From the NCBI GenBank assembly GCA_019359325.1, contig JAHHHN010000024.1, positions 29,409 through 93,408 of the forward strand: a stretch of 64,000 bases of DNA. Direction: 5' to 3'. Origin of the DNA: Mojavia pulchra JT2-VF2 (GTDB lineage Bacteria > Cyanobacteriota > Cyanobacteriia > Cyanobacteriales > Nostocaceae). A model generated the notes under the pieces. That model searched no databases, was not told the DNA's origin, and worked only from the letters and a program-made list of their open reading frames with translations. Made by a program: the position numbers and the translations under genes. Positions 29,173 through 38,987 of the stretch are shown here, piece by piece. Every line of letters begins with the position of its first letter. Position 1 is the first letter of the stretch.

Positions 29173-32100
29173 TTAGAACAGTTTGCAAGATGCCAAACTA
29201 GCGATCGCCCGCACCAGTTCATCCGGCTCTACTGGTTTAGATAAATGCTTTTGAAAACCTGCTTTTAGGGCCTGTTGTTGGTTAAATTCACCTGCATACG
29301 CAGTCAAGGCGATAGCCTTCGGCATAGCTTCGCTTACCGCTGGAATCTGTCCGCCTTGCTCTGAAGGCCAGCCTCTAACTTGACGCATCAGCGTATATCC
29401 ATCCATTTCGGGCATGGCAATGTCAGATACTAGAACATCTGGATGAAACTGTTTTAAAATCTCCAAAGCCTCAGTTGCTGATGATGTCGCCTTTACCTCA
29501 GCACCATATTGTTCGATTATGAACGTCAGCATCTCGCGTGTATCAACTTCATCATCGACTACCAGCACCTGAACTCCACTCAAATCCAATAATTTTTCTG
29601 TTTGTGTTTCGTTCCGCTTTACCTCTGGCGTGGTAATCATTAGCGGTAATCGCACCGTAAATGTTGCTCCCTGTCCCTCTCCTGGACTTTCTACATAAAC
29701 TGTGCCACCATGCATTTCTACAATATGACGCACGATCGCCAATCCCAATCCTAAGCCGCCAAACTTTCGTGTTGTTGCGCTATCTGCTTGACGGAATGTA
29801 TCGAACACGTAAGGCAGAAACTCTGAACTGATTCCCTTACCAGAATCGCTCACTTGAATTTCAGCATAAGTATCAGCAGACTCTAGCTTAATTTTCACCT
29901 CACCACCTACAGGGGTGAACTTGACTGCATTCGAGAGCAAATTCCATACAACTTGTTGCAAACGGCCGGAATCACCCATAAAAGATTTTACTGAAGGAGC
30001 AAAATCCGTGTGAATTTGAATTGACTTGGCTTCAGCTGCTAGACGTACCGTCTCCTTAGCTGCTTCAATCGTTGCGGCTAAATCAACTGGGCAAATATTG
30101 AGCATCAATTTGCCTTGCAAAATCCGAGAAATATCTAATAAATCGCCGATGAGTTGAGTTTGCAATTGAGCATTCCGCTCGATTGTCTCCAATGCGATCG
30201 CCTTCTTCGCCTCATCCAGCTTGCCAGCACGCAGAAGTTTTGTCCAGCCAAGAATGGGATTTAAGGGAGTCCGCAGTTCATGGGACAAGACTGCGAGAAA
30301 TTCATCTTTAATTCGGTTTGCGGCTTCTGCTGCTTCGCGTGCTGCTTGCTCACGGTTCAGTAATTGTTCACGCTCCTGTGCTACCCGTCTGCGCTCAGTA
30401 ATATCAATTGCAACTCCTCCTATCAGAGTTTGCCCAGACGGATTCGCAATGGGAAATTTGTATACTAGAAAATCGCCCATTGTGCCATCTGGACGAGGTG
30501 CAACTTCAATCAATTCCAAAACCTGATTAGTTGTCGCTACTGTTCTGATATTTTCCAAGAATTGCTGGGCAATTTCGATATCATACACATCAAATACTGT
30601 TTTCCCCACCGCATCGCCAGCCGGAAGCTTAAATGTTTGGTAATAGGTAGGACTAAGGTAAAGAAGGCATCCGTCAGCATCTGTAATCCAGGCTGAGGCC
30701 GGGCTATGAGCCATGAAAGCCTGAAAGCGTTCTTCACTTGCCCGCAGAACTTCTTCTGCTTGCTTACGCTCACTAATATCGATGTTGACTCCTAAAATAC
30801 GCTCAACTTGCCCGTCTACACCATGAATAATCCGCCCCTTGGATGCCAGCCAGACAACAGTACCATTCTTTCGGATAATACGGAATTCGTCGTCGTAGTA
30901 TTCTTCACCTTGCTTGAATAAAGTTTCTACAGTTTGCGATATTCGTTCGCGGTCTTCAGGATGGATAAATTCTACCCAAGGCTTCATACCGAGTTCTTCG
31001 CTACCCTGCTCTAGCCCCAAGATATCCCAGATACCCTCCGACCAAGACACCTCATTAGTTTGGATATTCCACTCCCAGGTGCCAATTTTTGCTGCTCGTT
31101 GCGCCAGCCGTAGCCGTTGCTCACTCTGCCGTAGTGCTTGCTCTGTCTGCTTGCGGTCAGTAATATCACGGGACACAGCAATCACACCTTCAATCGTCTG
31201 CATTGCACTTTGCAGTGGGGCAAGAATGTATTCATAGTAATGCATTCCGTCTGCTGCTGTGTAATCAGTCTCAGCCGTGATCGGTTGCCCAGTAGCCATC
31301 ACTGCTTCGCGTTGAGCATCCAATCGAGTCATCGTGTCTGGGGGCAACCCAAGTTCTCGCCAGGTCTTGCCCACAACATCTTCAGGTTTCAAGCCCATTA
31401 CTGTAGCACCACCTTGGCTAACGTATTGATAGCAACCTGCCCGATCAAAAATAAAAATGTGATCAACGGAGGCGCAGAGAATTGCGTCTAATACATTCGC
31501 TTGGTTTTGAACATGGGTGATTAACTGACGTGTGCGTTCCTCTGCTTGCTTGCGTTCGCGTAGCGCTGCTTGCAGTTCGCTAATATCTAAGAACGCAGCT
31601 ACCGATCCCCTGACGTTACCCTGCTCATCGAATAAGGGAGCAGCATAACCAAACAGATTAAATACAGTGCCATCACCTCGGACAATATCAACCTCTGTTC
31701 CTCTGACTTCCACCTGATGAATGGCGGCATAGCGTAGAGGAAATTCATTAGGCGTGAGTTCCTTGCCATCGCGTAAGACCTTGTAGGATGGACGAGGCGT
31801 CTCAACTGGAGTGTAGGAGACGTTATCTTCGGGTGATATACCTAAAATCTGAGCAAACGCCGGGTTTGCTTTAACCTGTTTAAATTCCGGGTCTTGAGCG
31901 ACGATAATTCCTATGGGAATTAGATCAAACAGAGTTTTCAAGTCTTGGTTCAAGGAAGCGATCGCCACCTCCCGTGCTTCGAGTGCTTCTGCCATCTCAT
32001 CAATAGCACGAGCCAGTTGACCGAGTTCTCCCGATGTATCCGCAAGTCCGGTGCGTGCGTTCAGTTGACCACCGCCAAGCTTTTGGGCTGTCTGCACGAG

Positions 32101-33057
32101 CAAGTTCATCTGACGTATCAGAAAAATATCTCCACCTACCCATGCTGCAATTAACGCCAAGATAGTAACAACACTTAACCCAACCAGATTGCGAACTAAC
32201 AGCCTATTTGCCTTTGCCAGTACAGTGGAAGTAGGAATACCAACTCTGATGTAAGCATCAGGGTTAAGTGGATCATCACCCAGTCGGGTAAAAGCAAATA
32301 GACGGGGGATACCATCCAAGCTTATCACTTGATATGTGCCCTCACCTTGAGCGAGTTGCATTTGGGTGAAAGTATCCTCTGATAAAGACTTCCCAACCCA
32401 CTTCTGCGGTTCAGGATAGCGAACTAAAAGCCTGCCTTCGTGGTCAACAATACTCAGCACCGACCCTTCCGGCAACTTCACTTGCGCCAGTAACTGGTTC
32501 AACTGAGCTAAATCAAGGGCAGCAATGACCACAGCTTGAACTCGCCCCACCTTATCTAGAATGGGGTAAGCAAAGTTAACCGTTGCTTTTTTGGTAATAC
32601 GACCAATTTGATACTCACCAACTGCAAATTTGCGGCTTTGCATGGCACGTTGAAAATAAGCGCGGTCTACTGCATTAATCGAGCCAGTGTAGGGAATAGC
32701 ACTGCAAATTGTCTTTCCCTGAGCATCAAGTACGCCAAAATTGGCATAGGTAGAATACTGCTTGAGGAGATCGGCAAGCAAGCGATCGCACTCTGCTGAG
32801 TTGCCCTTACGCACAACCGGAAGTTGTGCCAATACTGTTAAGAGTTGGCGGGTTGCCTCAACAACCTGCCTCTGGTTATTAGCCGCTAATCTGACAAGCC
32901 TTAGTGTGTTTTCCTGCGCCTCTACCGTTGCACTATTTCTTTGTTCTGAAGCGGTGTAGAGAATTAGCCCTAGTGCTGGAACGACAGCTAGGAGAACGAG
33001 AACTACCAGGCGAGTACGAAGGCTAGATAAGAATATGCTATGTAACCAGGAGCGCAT
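29173..33057 (-). CDS. Membrane hybrid histidine kinase (Cache-HAMP-PAS-HisKA-REC)
   Basis: A membrane hybrid kinase of 1294 aa. It has an N-terminal transmembrane helix (LVVLVLLAVVPALGLILY), a periplasmic double-Cache domain about 40-285 (VDRAYFQRAMQSRKFAVGEY), a second transmembrane helix about 290-315, HAMP, then four PAS/PAC units about 370-895, HisKA with His near 926 (VLSHELRTPLNP), HATPase_c (NLLSNAVKFTP, DSGKGI, GLGLGLAIV) and a C-terminal receiver with Asp near 1212 (VSDIAMPEMDG). It likely senses a small periplasmic ligand plus cytoplasmic cues. Its kinase core is very similar to those of the two hybrid kinases at 3.7 and 12.9 kb, so these are paralogues. The output partner is unknown. 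Confidence 0.93.
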   Translation of the reverse strand: MRSWLHSIFLSSLRTRLVVLVLLAVVPALGLILYTASEQRNSATVEAQENTLRLVRLAANNQRQVVEATRQLLTVLAQLPVVRKGNSAECDRLLADLLKQYSTYANFGVLDAQGKTICSAIPYTGSINAVDRAYFQRAMQSRKFAVGEYQIGRITKKATVNFAYPILDKVGRVQAVVIAALDLAQLNQLLAQVKLPEGSVLSIVDHEGRLLVRYPEPQKWVGKSLSEDTFTQMQLAQGEGTYQVISLDGIPRLFAFTRLGDDPLNPDAYIRVGIPTSTVLAKANRLLVRNLVGLSVVTILALIAAWVGGDIFLIRQMNLLVQTAQKLGGGQLNARTGLADTSGELGQLARAIDEMAEALEAREVAIASLNQDLKTLFDLIPIGIIVAQDPEFKQVKANPAFAQILGISPEDNVSYTPVETPRPSYKVLRDGKELTPNEFPLRYAAIHQVEVRGTEVDIVRGDGTVFNLFGYAAPLFDEQGNVRGSVAAFLDISELQAALRERKQAEERTRQLITHVQNQANVLDAILCASVDHIFIFDRAGCYQYVSQGGATVMGLKPEDVVGKTWRELGLPPDTMTRLDAQREAVMATGQPITAETDYTAADGMHYYEYILAPLQSAMQTIEGVIAVSRDITDRKQTEQALRQSEQRLRLAQRAAKIGTWEWNIQTNEVSWSEGIWDILGLEQGSEELGMKPWVEFIHPEDRERISQTVETLFKQGEEYYDDEFRIIRKNGTVVWLASKGRIIHGVDGQVERILGVNIDISERKQAEEVLRASEERFQAFMAHSPASAWITDADGCLLYLSPTYYQTFKLPAGDAVGKTVFDVYDIEIAQQFLENIRTVATTNQVLELIEVAPRPDGTMGDFLVYKFPIANPSGQTLIGGVAIDITERRRVAQEREQLLNREQAAREAAEAANRIKDEFLAVLSHELRTPLNPILGWTKLLRAGKLDEAKKAIALETIERNAQLQTQLIGDLLDISRILQGKLMLNICPVDLAATIEAAKETVRLAAEAKSIQIHTDFAPSVKSFMGDSGRLQQVVWNLLSNAVKFTPVGGEVKIKLESADTYAEIQVSDSGKGISSEFLPYVFDTFRQADSATTRKFGGLGLGLAIVRHIVEMHGGTVYVESPGEGQGATFTVRLPLMITTPEVKRNETQTEKLLDLSGVQVLVVDDEVDTREMLTFIIEQYGAEVKATSSATEALEILKQFHPDVLVSDIAMPEMDGYTLMRQVRGWPSEQGGQIPAVSEAMPKAIALTAYAGEFNQQQALKAGFQKHLSKPVEPDELVRAIASLASCKLF

Positions 33058-33320
33058 TATGATTTAGTTTAACTCCAGTATTGACACTATAGCGATTCTC
33101 ATAATTCTATTAAAGCGATCAATAATTATTGTTCTGAGTGCTGAGTGATGAAGTGCTGAGTAACAGGCAATAGGGAATAGGGAATAAGGAATAGGCAACA
33201 GTCATTAATTATTCTCCTTGTCCCCTTGTCCCCTCGTCCCCTTGTCCCCTATCCCCTTGTCACCCCTGCTCCTCTGCCCTCTGCCCTCTACCACCGCTTA
33301 TGCTTAGGTGGTAAATAAAA
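33058..33320. other. Spacer with low-complexity C-rich repeats
   Basis: Contains TGAGTGCTGAGT-type direct repeats and a run of CCCCTTGTC-type units around 33217-33270. These are common Nostoc spacer repeats. No gene seen. Confidence 0.4.
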
Positions 33321-33351
33321 TAAAAACCGGGTAACTTAAATGCTACTCGGT
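33321..33351 (-). terminator. Terminator after fructose-bisphosphate aldolase
   Basis: On the minus strand ACCGAGTA pairs with TACCCGGT (one mismatch) around a 10-nt loop and is followed by TTTTTA. It lies about 75 nt after the aldolase stop codon. Confidence 0.6.
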
Positions 33352-33425
33352 TATATTTCAATATCACAATTTCCAGTCTGATAGGAGCGCTACTACGCTA
33401 TACCCCTATGTATTTTTTAAGCAAA

Positions 33426-34505
33426 TTAGACTTTGGCCGCTGACTTGGTGACAACGTTGAGTTCGCCTTTGGCATACTTAGCAGCAAAATCTTCCAAAGA
33501 AATTTGCTTAATCTTGCTAGCGTTACCAGCTGTACCAAATTGCTGATAGCGTTCTGCACAAACCTTCTGCATATAGACAATAGAAGGCTTGAGGAAGTGA
33601 CGCGGGTCAAATTCCTTGGGATTTTTTGCCAAAGCTTCACGTACCGCAGCAGTAATTGCCAAACGGTTGTCGGTGTCAATGTTTACTTTACGTACACCGC
33701 TCTTGATACCTTTTTGAATTTCTTCTACAGGTACGCCGTAAGTTTCAGGAATTGCACCACCATACTGGTTAATCAGAGCAATTAAATCTTCAGGTACGGA
33801 GGAGGAACCGTGCATTACCAAGTGAGTGTTGGGCAAACGGCGGTGAATTTCTTCAATGCGGCTGATTGCCAAAATTTCGCCAGTCGGCTTGCGGGTAAAC
33901 TTGTAAGCACCGTGGCTTGTACCAATAGCAACTGCCAAAGCATCTACTTTGGTTTGCTCTACGAAGTTAACAGCTTCGTCGGGGTCGGTCAGCAATTGAG
34001 AGTGATCGAGTGTACCCTCAAAACCATGACCATCTTCAGCTTCACCCGCACCAGTTTCTAGAGAACCTAAGCAACCGAGTTCGCCTTCAACGCTGACACC
34101 TAGAGAATGAGCTACATTCACTACTTCGCTGGTAACACGGACGTTGTACTCGAAGCTTGCGGGAGTCTTAGCATCAGCTTCCAGCGAACCATCCATCATC
34201 ACGCTGGTGAAGTTATTCTTAATTGCTGAGTAGCAGGTAGAAGGAGCATTACCATGATCTTGGTGCATGACAATGGGAATCTGAGGATAGGTTTCTACCG
34301 CAGCCAAAATCAAATGGCGCAGGAAGTTTTCTCCTGCATAGTTACGAGCGCCACGAGAAGCTTGCAAAATTACAGGGCTATCTGTCTCTACAGCAGCCTT
34401 CAAAATAGCCTGAATTTGTTCCAAGTTGTTAACATTGAAAGCTGGGATGCCGTAACCGTTTTCAGCCGCGTGATCCAACAACAGCCTTAATGGTACAAGC
34501 GCCAT
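33426..34505 (-). CDS. fbaA: Class II fructose-1,6-bisphosphate aldolase
   Basis: A 359-aa zinc-dependent aldolase that joins or splits fructose-1,6-bisphosphate (and in cyanobacteria sedoheptulose-1,7-bisphosphate) in the Calvin cycle, glycolysis and gluconeogenesis. It shows the metal and substrate motifs: [10 protein letters not shown] with zinc-binding His residues, [28 protein letters not shown] and [11 protein letters not shown]. The length is that of cyanobacterial CbbA/FbaA (about 359 aa). The ATG is preceded by AGGAGG. It appears monocistronic, with its own terminator. Confidence 0.95.
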   Translation of the reverse strand: MALVPLRLLLDHAAENGYGIPAFNVNNLEQIQAILKAAVETDSPVILQASRGARNYAGENFLRHLILAAVETYPQIPIVMHQDHGNAPSTCYSAIKNNFTSVMMDGSLEADAKTPASFEYNVRVTSEVVNVAHSLGVSVEGELGCLGSLETGAGEAEDGHGFEGTLDHSQLLTDPDEAVNFVEQTKVDALAVAIGTSHGAYKFTRKPTGEILAISRIEEIHRRLPNTHLVMHGSSSVPEDLIALINQYGGAIPETYGVPVEEIQKGIKSGVRKVNIDTDNRLAITAAVREALAKNPKEFDPRHFLKPSIVYMQKVCAERYQQFGTAGNASKIKQISLEDFAAKYAKGELNVVTKSAAKV

Positions 34506-34802
34506 AGATAGTCCTCCTAATGTGGTTGTCAGCTAGTCGGTGTGAAAGAAGCGTAATTATTTACCTTTAATGTAATTGTTACGCTAATCTTAAGAGTTTT
34601 TTCAACATATAGGAAATTATAACTAGCGATGTGTGTTTATGTTGAAAAACTTTACGCTACAACTCATAAATGTGCCTTATATTCACAATAGCTTACTGTA
34701 CAGTTTGCTACGCCACAGTTTGAAGCTTTGGTAATCCTATATCCTAGATGATTGATCAAAGGCGATTTCTAAAACGGGCTATTTTTACGCAATTCTGGCT
34801 CT

Positions 34803-35498
34803 TCAACTCAGTAAAGCTGCTAATTGCTGGATAAATGCTGCGTGTTCAGGAGATTGCAAGCCTGCTTGTAAAGCCGCCAACACGGACTGCATATTTCCTA
34901 CTAATAACTCACTTACCCCTAACCATAACCCTGGAAAAACTCGACTTCGCAGAATTCCACGATCATCAGGTACTAATTCCAGATACTCACCCTGTTCTAG
35001 ATAGAACCAACTCAATTTTTGCTCTAGAACTTGCCAGACAATATATTCTTTTACACCATTGCGGCGATAAGCTTGTTTTTTGGCATGAAGGTCAATAGCT
35101 ACACTACTAGCAGCAATTTCGACAATTAACTCTGGCGCACCTTCAATATAATCGTCATCACTCAGTCGCGCTTGACCGCCAGCTTCAGGTGTAATCAGGA
35201 GAACTACATCTGGTTGAGGTTCATTATCCAAGTCTAGGCGTACAGTTGGTTCAACTCCCAAAGCGACACCAGGAGTAGCTGCTTCGTAACTAACCAACCA
35301 ACCAATGATCCAGCCATGAGGTTGACCATGACTTCTGAAACGCAAAGCAGCAGGCATAATATAGGCAATTCCCTCGATCAATTCGGCTTTTTTCAAGTTA
35401 GGCATGGCATTGTAGCGACGCTCAAATTCATAACGTGTGAGTTTGTCGCCATTTTCCAAAAAGGGAATTGTCCTATGCTGTGGAGGTGTTTTCACCAT
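34803..35498 (-). CDS. Uma2 family endonuclease-like protein (DUF820)
   Basis: A 231-aa member of the Uma2/DUF820 family, which is strongly expanded in cyanobacteria. It has the PD-(D/E)xK fold core: EPQPDVVLLI, then ELIVEIAASS and the Lys of KKQAYRRNGVKEYIVW. All three putative metal/catalytic positions are present. The true substrate of this family is not established; many copies may be remnants of mobile systems. It is flanked by aldolase and tRNA-Lys, without an operon partner. Confidence 0.85.
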   Translation of the reverse strand: MVKTPPQHRTIPFLENGDKLTRYEFERRYNAMPNLKKAELIEGIAYIMPAALRFRSHGQPHGWIIGWLVSYEAATPGVALGVEPTVRLDLDNEPQPDVVLLITPEAGGQARLSDDDYIEGAPELIVEIAASSVAIDLHAKKQAYRRNGVKEYIVWQVLEQKLSWFYLEQGEYLELVPDDRGILRSRVFPGLWLGVSELLVGNMQSVLAALQAGLQSPEHAAFIQQLAALLS

Positions 35499-35700
35499 AA
35501 CGATGGTATTTGGGTTTAGCCTAAGCCTATCCTACCGAACTGCCGAAATTTATTGTTTGTAGATATTGTGCGATCGCCCATCTGATTCTCTAAATAACCA
35601 TCCCTATAAGCGATCGCACTTACAATTTTCCTATTAACAATAAACCTAGCCTCTACTTTGATTTCTCAAGCATCAGCGAGCATTTTTTCCTTTTATTATA

Positions 35701-35772
35701 TGGGTCGCCCGGGATTCGAACCCGGAACTAATCGGTTAAAAGCCGAGTACTCTACCGTTGAGTTAGCGACCC
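35701..35772 (-). tRNA. trnK: tRNA-Lys (anticodon UUU)
   Basis: On the minus strand the acceptor GGGTCGC pairs with GCGACCC, the T arm reads CCGGGTTCGAATCCCGG, the anticodon loop is CTTTTAA with anticodon TTT, and the discriminator base is A. It is 72 nt long with no encoded CCA. It decodes AAA/AAG. Confidence 0.95.
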
Positions 35773-35834
35773 GTTAAGTTGTTTTTCGCAACTTTGCAAT
35801 TATAGCATTAACATCTGTAGATTTGTAAAGGGGT

Positions 35835-36704
35835 TTAGAAAAAATTGGCTGTTAACCTTACAGATGCCAGATAATTAGCTCCTGGTTCCAACACAGTTAG
35901 ATGTTCGCCTGTGTTCAGCGCGTTACGGGGGGCACTCCACGGTTCCAAACAATAAAATTCTTTACCCTTAAGAGTCCAAAATACCAAAATGGGGTATTCT
36001 TTCCCGTAATCTAGAGTCAATTTTAACTTTCTGCTGTTGTCTACCACAGAGGCAGATTGACTAGTTAGTTGCTTAAAGGCAACGTCAATTTCATCTACGT
36101 TAAAGTCAAAATTACCATTAAATGGATAAATTTCTTTAGTTCTTTGGTCTTGATATTCCCCAGAGGGTATTTCAAACTCTAGTTGATTTTTATCAGTTGC
36201 CAGAAAGTAGGGATGAAAACCCATAGAAAAAGGCAATGGTGTTGATGACAGATTCTTATACTCCTGCCGAATTTCTAAGGTGTTTGCTTGCAGTTCGTAT
36301 GTAAAAGCTAGTTGAAACTCAAAAGGATAAACTGCTCGTGTTTGCTCGTTGCTGTTGAGAACTAAGGTGAGACTAGCTTGATTGTGGGTTACTTGGTTAT
36401 TGACTTGCCAAGGTAAATCACGGGCAAAGCCATGTTGCTTGAGAGCATAGCTTTGCCCGTTGTAGCTGTAACTATTTTCCGGCAAATTGCCACAGATAGG
36501 AAATAAAATCGGAATTCCGCCCCTAACACTCAAATCAGGATTGGCAAAGCGTTCAGCATCTAAGTAGAGAATTTCTTGACCTTGGACGCGCCAACGAGTG
36601 ATGATACCGCCGCGTTCTGGTACAACTTCCAGTTGGGAACCAGCGATTTCATCAGAAAGAATGTAGGTTTTGTATTGCTGCTGTTGAATTGCTATTGAAA
36701 ACAC
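35835..36704 (-). CDS. Aldose 1-epimerase (galactose mutarotase)-like protein
   Basis: A 289-aa beta-sandwich protein of the aldose-1-epimerase family (YihR/D-hexose-6-phosphate epimerase-like branch). Recognisable motifs are GGIPILFPICGN, ALKQHGFARDLPW with its catalytic-type His, MGFHPYF with the second His, and the late LEPGA with the catalytic-type Glu. It interconverts sugar anomers, probably phosphosugars in this branch. The start is GTG 36704. It is close to pdhA on the same strand, separated by a hairpin repeat. Confidence 0.85.
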   Translation of the reverse strand: MFSIAIQQQQYKTYILSDEIAGSQLEVVPERGGIITRWRVQGQEILYLDAERFANPDLSVRGGIPILFPICGNLPENSYSYNGQSYALKQHGFARDLPWQVNNQVTHNQASLTLVLNSNEQTRAVYPFEFQLAFTYELQANTLEIRQEYKNLSSTPLPFSMGFHPYFLATDKNQLEFEIPSGEYQDQRTKEIYPFNGNFDFNVDEIDVAFKQLTSQSASVVDNSRKLKLTLDYGKEYPILVFWTLKGKEFYCLEPWSAPRNALNTGEHLTVLEPGANYLASVRLTANFF

Positions 36705-36743
36705 AAATTTTAGTCCTCAGCTAAAGAGAGTACTGAGTGCTGA

Positions 36744-36780
36744 GTGCTGAGTATTGTTCTTTCTACTCACTACTCAGCAC
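36744..36780 (-). terminator. Hairpin repeat after pdhA
   Basis: GTGCTGAGTA and TACTCAGCAC form a perfect 10-bp stem with a 17-nt loop, inside TGAGTGCTGAGT-type repeats. It follows the pdhA stop by about 18 nt and may serve as its terminator, though without a clear U-run. Confidence 0.4.
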
Positions 36781-36797
36781 TCATGACTCAGCACTGT

Positions 36798-37832
36798 TTA
36801 CTCGTCTTCTGCAAACACGAAGCGATATAACTCACTGGGGTCTGGTTCTGGGCTACTTTCGGCGAACTGTACCGCGTCGTCGATAACTCCCTGAATCTTA
36901 CGTTCAATGGCTTTAAGTTCTTCCTGATCTGCCAAATTGTGTTCAACTAAATAAGCTGCCAACTTCTTAATGGGGTCACGGGCAAACCAAAATTCTTTCT
37001 CAGCTTTGCTTCGCAGTTCATCTGGGTCTGCCAGAGAGTGACCCCGGAAACGGTAGGTAAGTGCTTCAATTAAGGTCGGGCCTTCACCTGCACGAGCGCG
37101 GGCCACTGCTTCTTGGGCTACTGCTCGCACTGCCAACACATCCATCCCATCTACTTCTACGCCGGCCATGTTAAAGGCACTGGCTTTCTTGTAAATCTCT
37201 GGGTCGGAAGTTGCGCGATCGTGAGCCATACCAATAGCCCACTTGTTATTTTCTACCACAAAAAGAATTGGCAGTTTCCATAAGGCTGCCATATTTAAAG
37301 TTTCAAAAAACTGACCGTTGTTTGCCGCCCCATCGCCAAAAAAGCAAGCGGTTACCTGGTCAGCACTTTGATCTCCTAATACCTCACGGCGGTATTTGCT
37401 TTGAAAAGCCGCACCCGCCGCTACAGGAATCCCTTCAGCCACAAAAGCATAGCCACCTAGTAAGCGATGTTCCGCAGAAAACATGTGCATGGAACCACCG
37501 CGCCCTTTACTGCAACCTGTGGCTTTGCCAAATAACTCCGCCATTACTTCTCTGGCTGGCACTCCTGCACTCAAAGCGTGTACGTGGTCGCGGTAGGTAC
37601 TGGAAACAAAATCTTCTCCTGGCCGCATCGCTTGGATAACGCCAGTAGAAACGGCTTCTTGACCGTTATACAAATGGACAAAACCAAACATTTTGCCCCT
37701 GTAGTACATTTCAGCGCATTTGTCTTCAAAGAAGCGCCCAAGGATCATGTCCTCATACAACCGCAAGCCTTCTTCTTTGGTGATTTGGACAGTGGCGGCA
37801 TTAAAGCTAGGTAATGTGCGTTCTTGAACCAT
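36798..37832 (-). CDS. pdhA: Pyruvate dehydrogenase E1 component, alpha subunit
   Basis: A 344-aa thiamine-diphosphate-dependent decarboxylase subunit. With E1-beta, E2 and E3 it turns pyruvate into acetyl-CoA. The ThDP motif is clear ([19 protein letters not shown] ... ENNKWAIGM), as are the phospho-loop-like region [15 protein letters not shown] and the active-site HxxxS. The length fits bacterial/plastid E1-alpha. I chose ATG 37832 (MVQERTLP) over an upstream ATG giving eight extra residues. The beta subunit is not adjacent, as usual in cyanobacteria. Confidence 0.95.
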   Translation of the reverse strand: MVQERTLPSFNAATVQITKEEGLRLYEDMILGRFFEDKCAEMYYRGKMFGFVHLYNGQEAVSTGVIQAMRPGEDFVSSTYRDHVHALSAGVPAREVMAELFGKATGCSKGRGGSMHMFSAEHRLLGGYAFVAEGIPVAAGAAFQSKYRREVLGDQSADQVTACFFGDGAANNGQFFETLNMAALWKLPILFVVENNKWAIGMAHDRATSDPEIYKKASAFNMAGVEVDGMDVLAVRAVAQEAVARARAGEGPTLIEALTYRFRGHSLADPDELRSKAEKEFWFARDPIKKLAAYLVEHNLADQEELKAIERKIQGVIDDAVQFAESSPEPDPSELYRFVFAEDE

Positions 37833-38987
37833 TATTTTGTTTACTATCCGTGTCACGTCAAACTGAAATTTACCATTTTCAATAAGTTGCTCTCATAGCG
37901 CATTAGCTATTTAACAAGCTAGTGTTTGCCGGAGTCAACAATCAAAATTGATTTACCAAACAGAACATTAGGGAATTGGGTGAAATTTTAATTTTTAATT
38001 TTTGATTTTTAATTTCTCAGCCCACGTTTTGCGAGGATATTACCCTAAAGGCAAAAGCTACCCTGGGATTTATCCCCACCCCTCTCATAGGCTACCAATC
38101 AGAATAGCTTTCTTTCTGCATATCCATTAACAATTTGGCAAAAATGAAGGCAAAAATTTTTCTACTGAGCTAAATAATTGTAATTCATGCCTGATAATGA
38201 TATGATTCCGTTCTCTAGTTATCAGACATAAATCTACCAAGCGGTGTTGATCATACCGCATACCAGGGACAGTATTTAACTTAAGATCAATCGTGTAGCT
38301 TTGTGATACATGAACCACGGCACTTGTGACAAGGCAGAGAACTCCGTTATGCAATGAGTGCTATGAGTCTGTGTTATTAGCTGTCGCGTATCTGGTAAAA
38401 TCAATACAGATGTGTTGAACTAACTGAATCCTAAAAGTCGGCTTTCTTTGGGGTAACTACACCAAAGATCTAACACCAGCTTCAAGACAGCAACACTCAA
38501 AGTTTAGTAAATGAATCAAAAATATATAAAGTAATCTCAATGGTGCAAATCAAAGAGAGTAGGAGTAGCTGGCATCGCCTTGATTGCCGTTTTGCTTCGC
38601 CAAGAGTACATCCATAGCTAAGTAGAGTAACCTGCATAAGCAGATAATCCTTTGATTTTGATGCACGAGAGCGTCAAAAGTCCCTAGAAGTACAAAACTT
38701 AATGTACTATCTCCTAACAAAAAGGAAAGTTGGACTTTATGGTATCGAAAGCTGATAGCGGTTAAAGAAAATTAAAATACTAAGAATTAAAACAAAAAGC
38801 TGAAGCATTCTAGGCGAAGACAAAATGTTGGTACTAGAATATGACTCAACTTTCGGGAAGATACAAAACAAGTTGTTGCAATATACACTTGTAGTGTAAA
38901 GTCAACACGGTATTATTATGGCACGGTTTTACATGCCTGGAATGCTCTAGGTGAATTATGTTGATCACGGTGCAGGGGAAGTAGGCT
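37833..38987. other. Long intergenic region, about 1.15 kb
   Basis: No convincing gene. One 75-codon minus-strand ORF (38127-38354) has no family resemblance I can see. Possible hairpins include TCTTTGG/CCAAAGA near 38447-38470. It is long enough to hold a regulatory RNA or a long leader for ftn2, but nothing specific can be supported. Confidence 0.4.

Noticed and set aside
38127..38354. 75-aa minus-strand ORF in the long spacer before ftn2
   Set aside because: No recognisable domain or start signal; it could be chance in AT-rich spacer.
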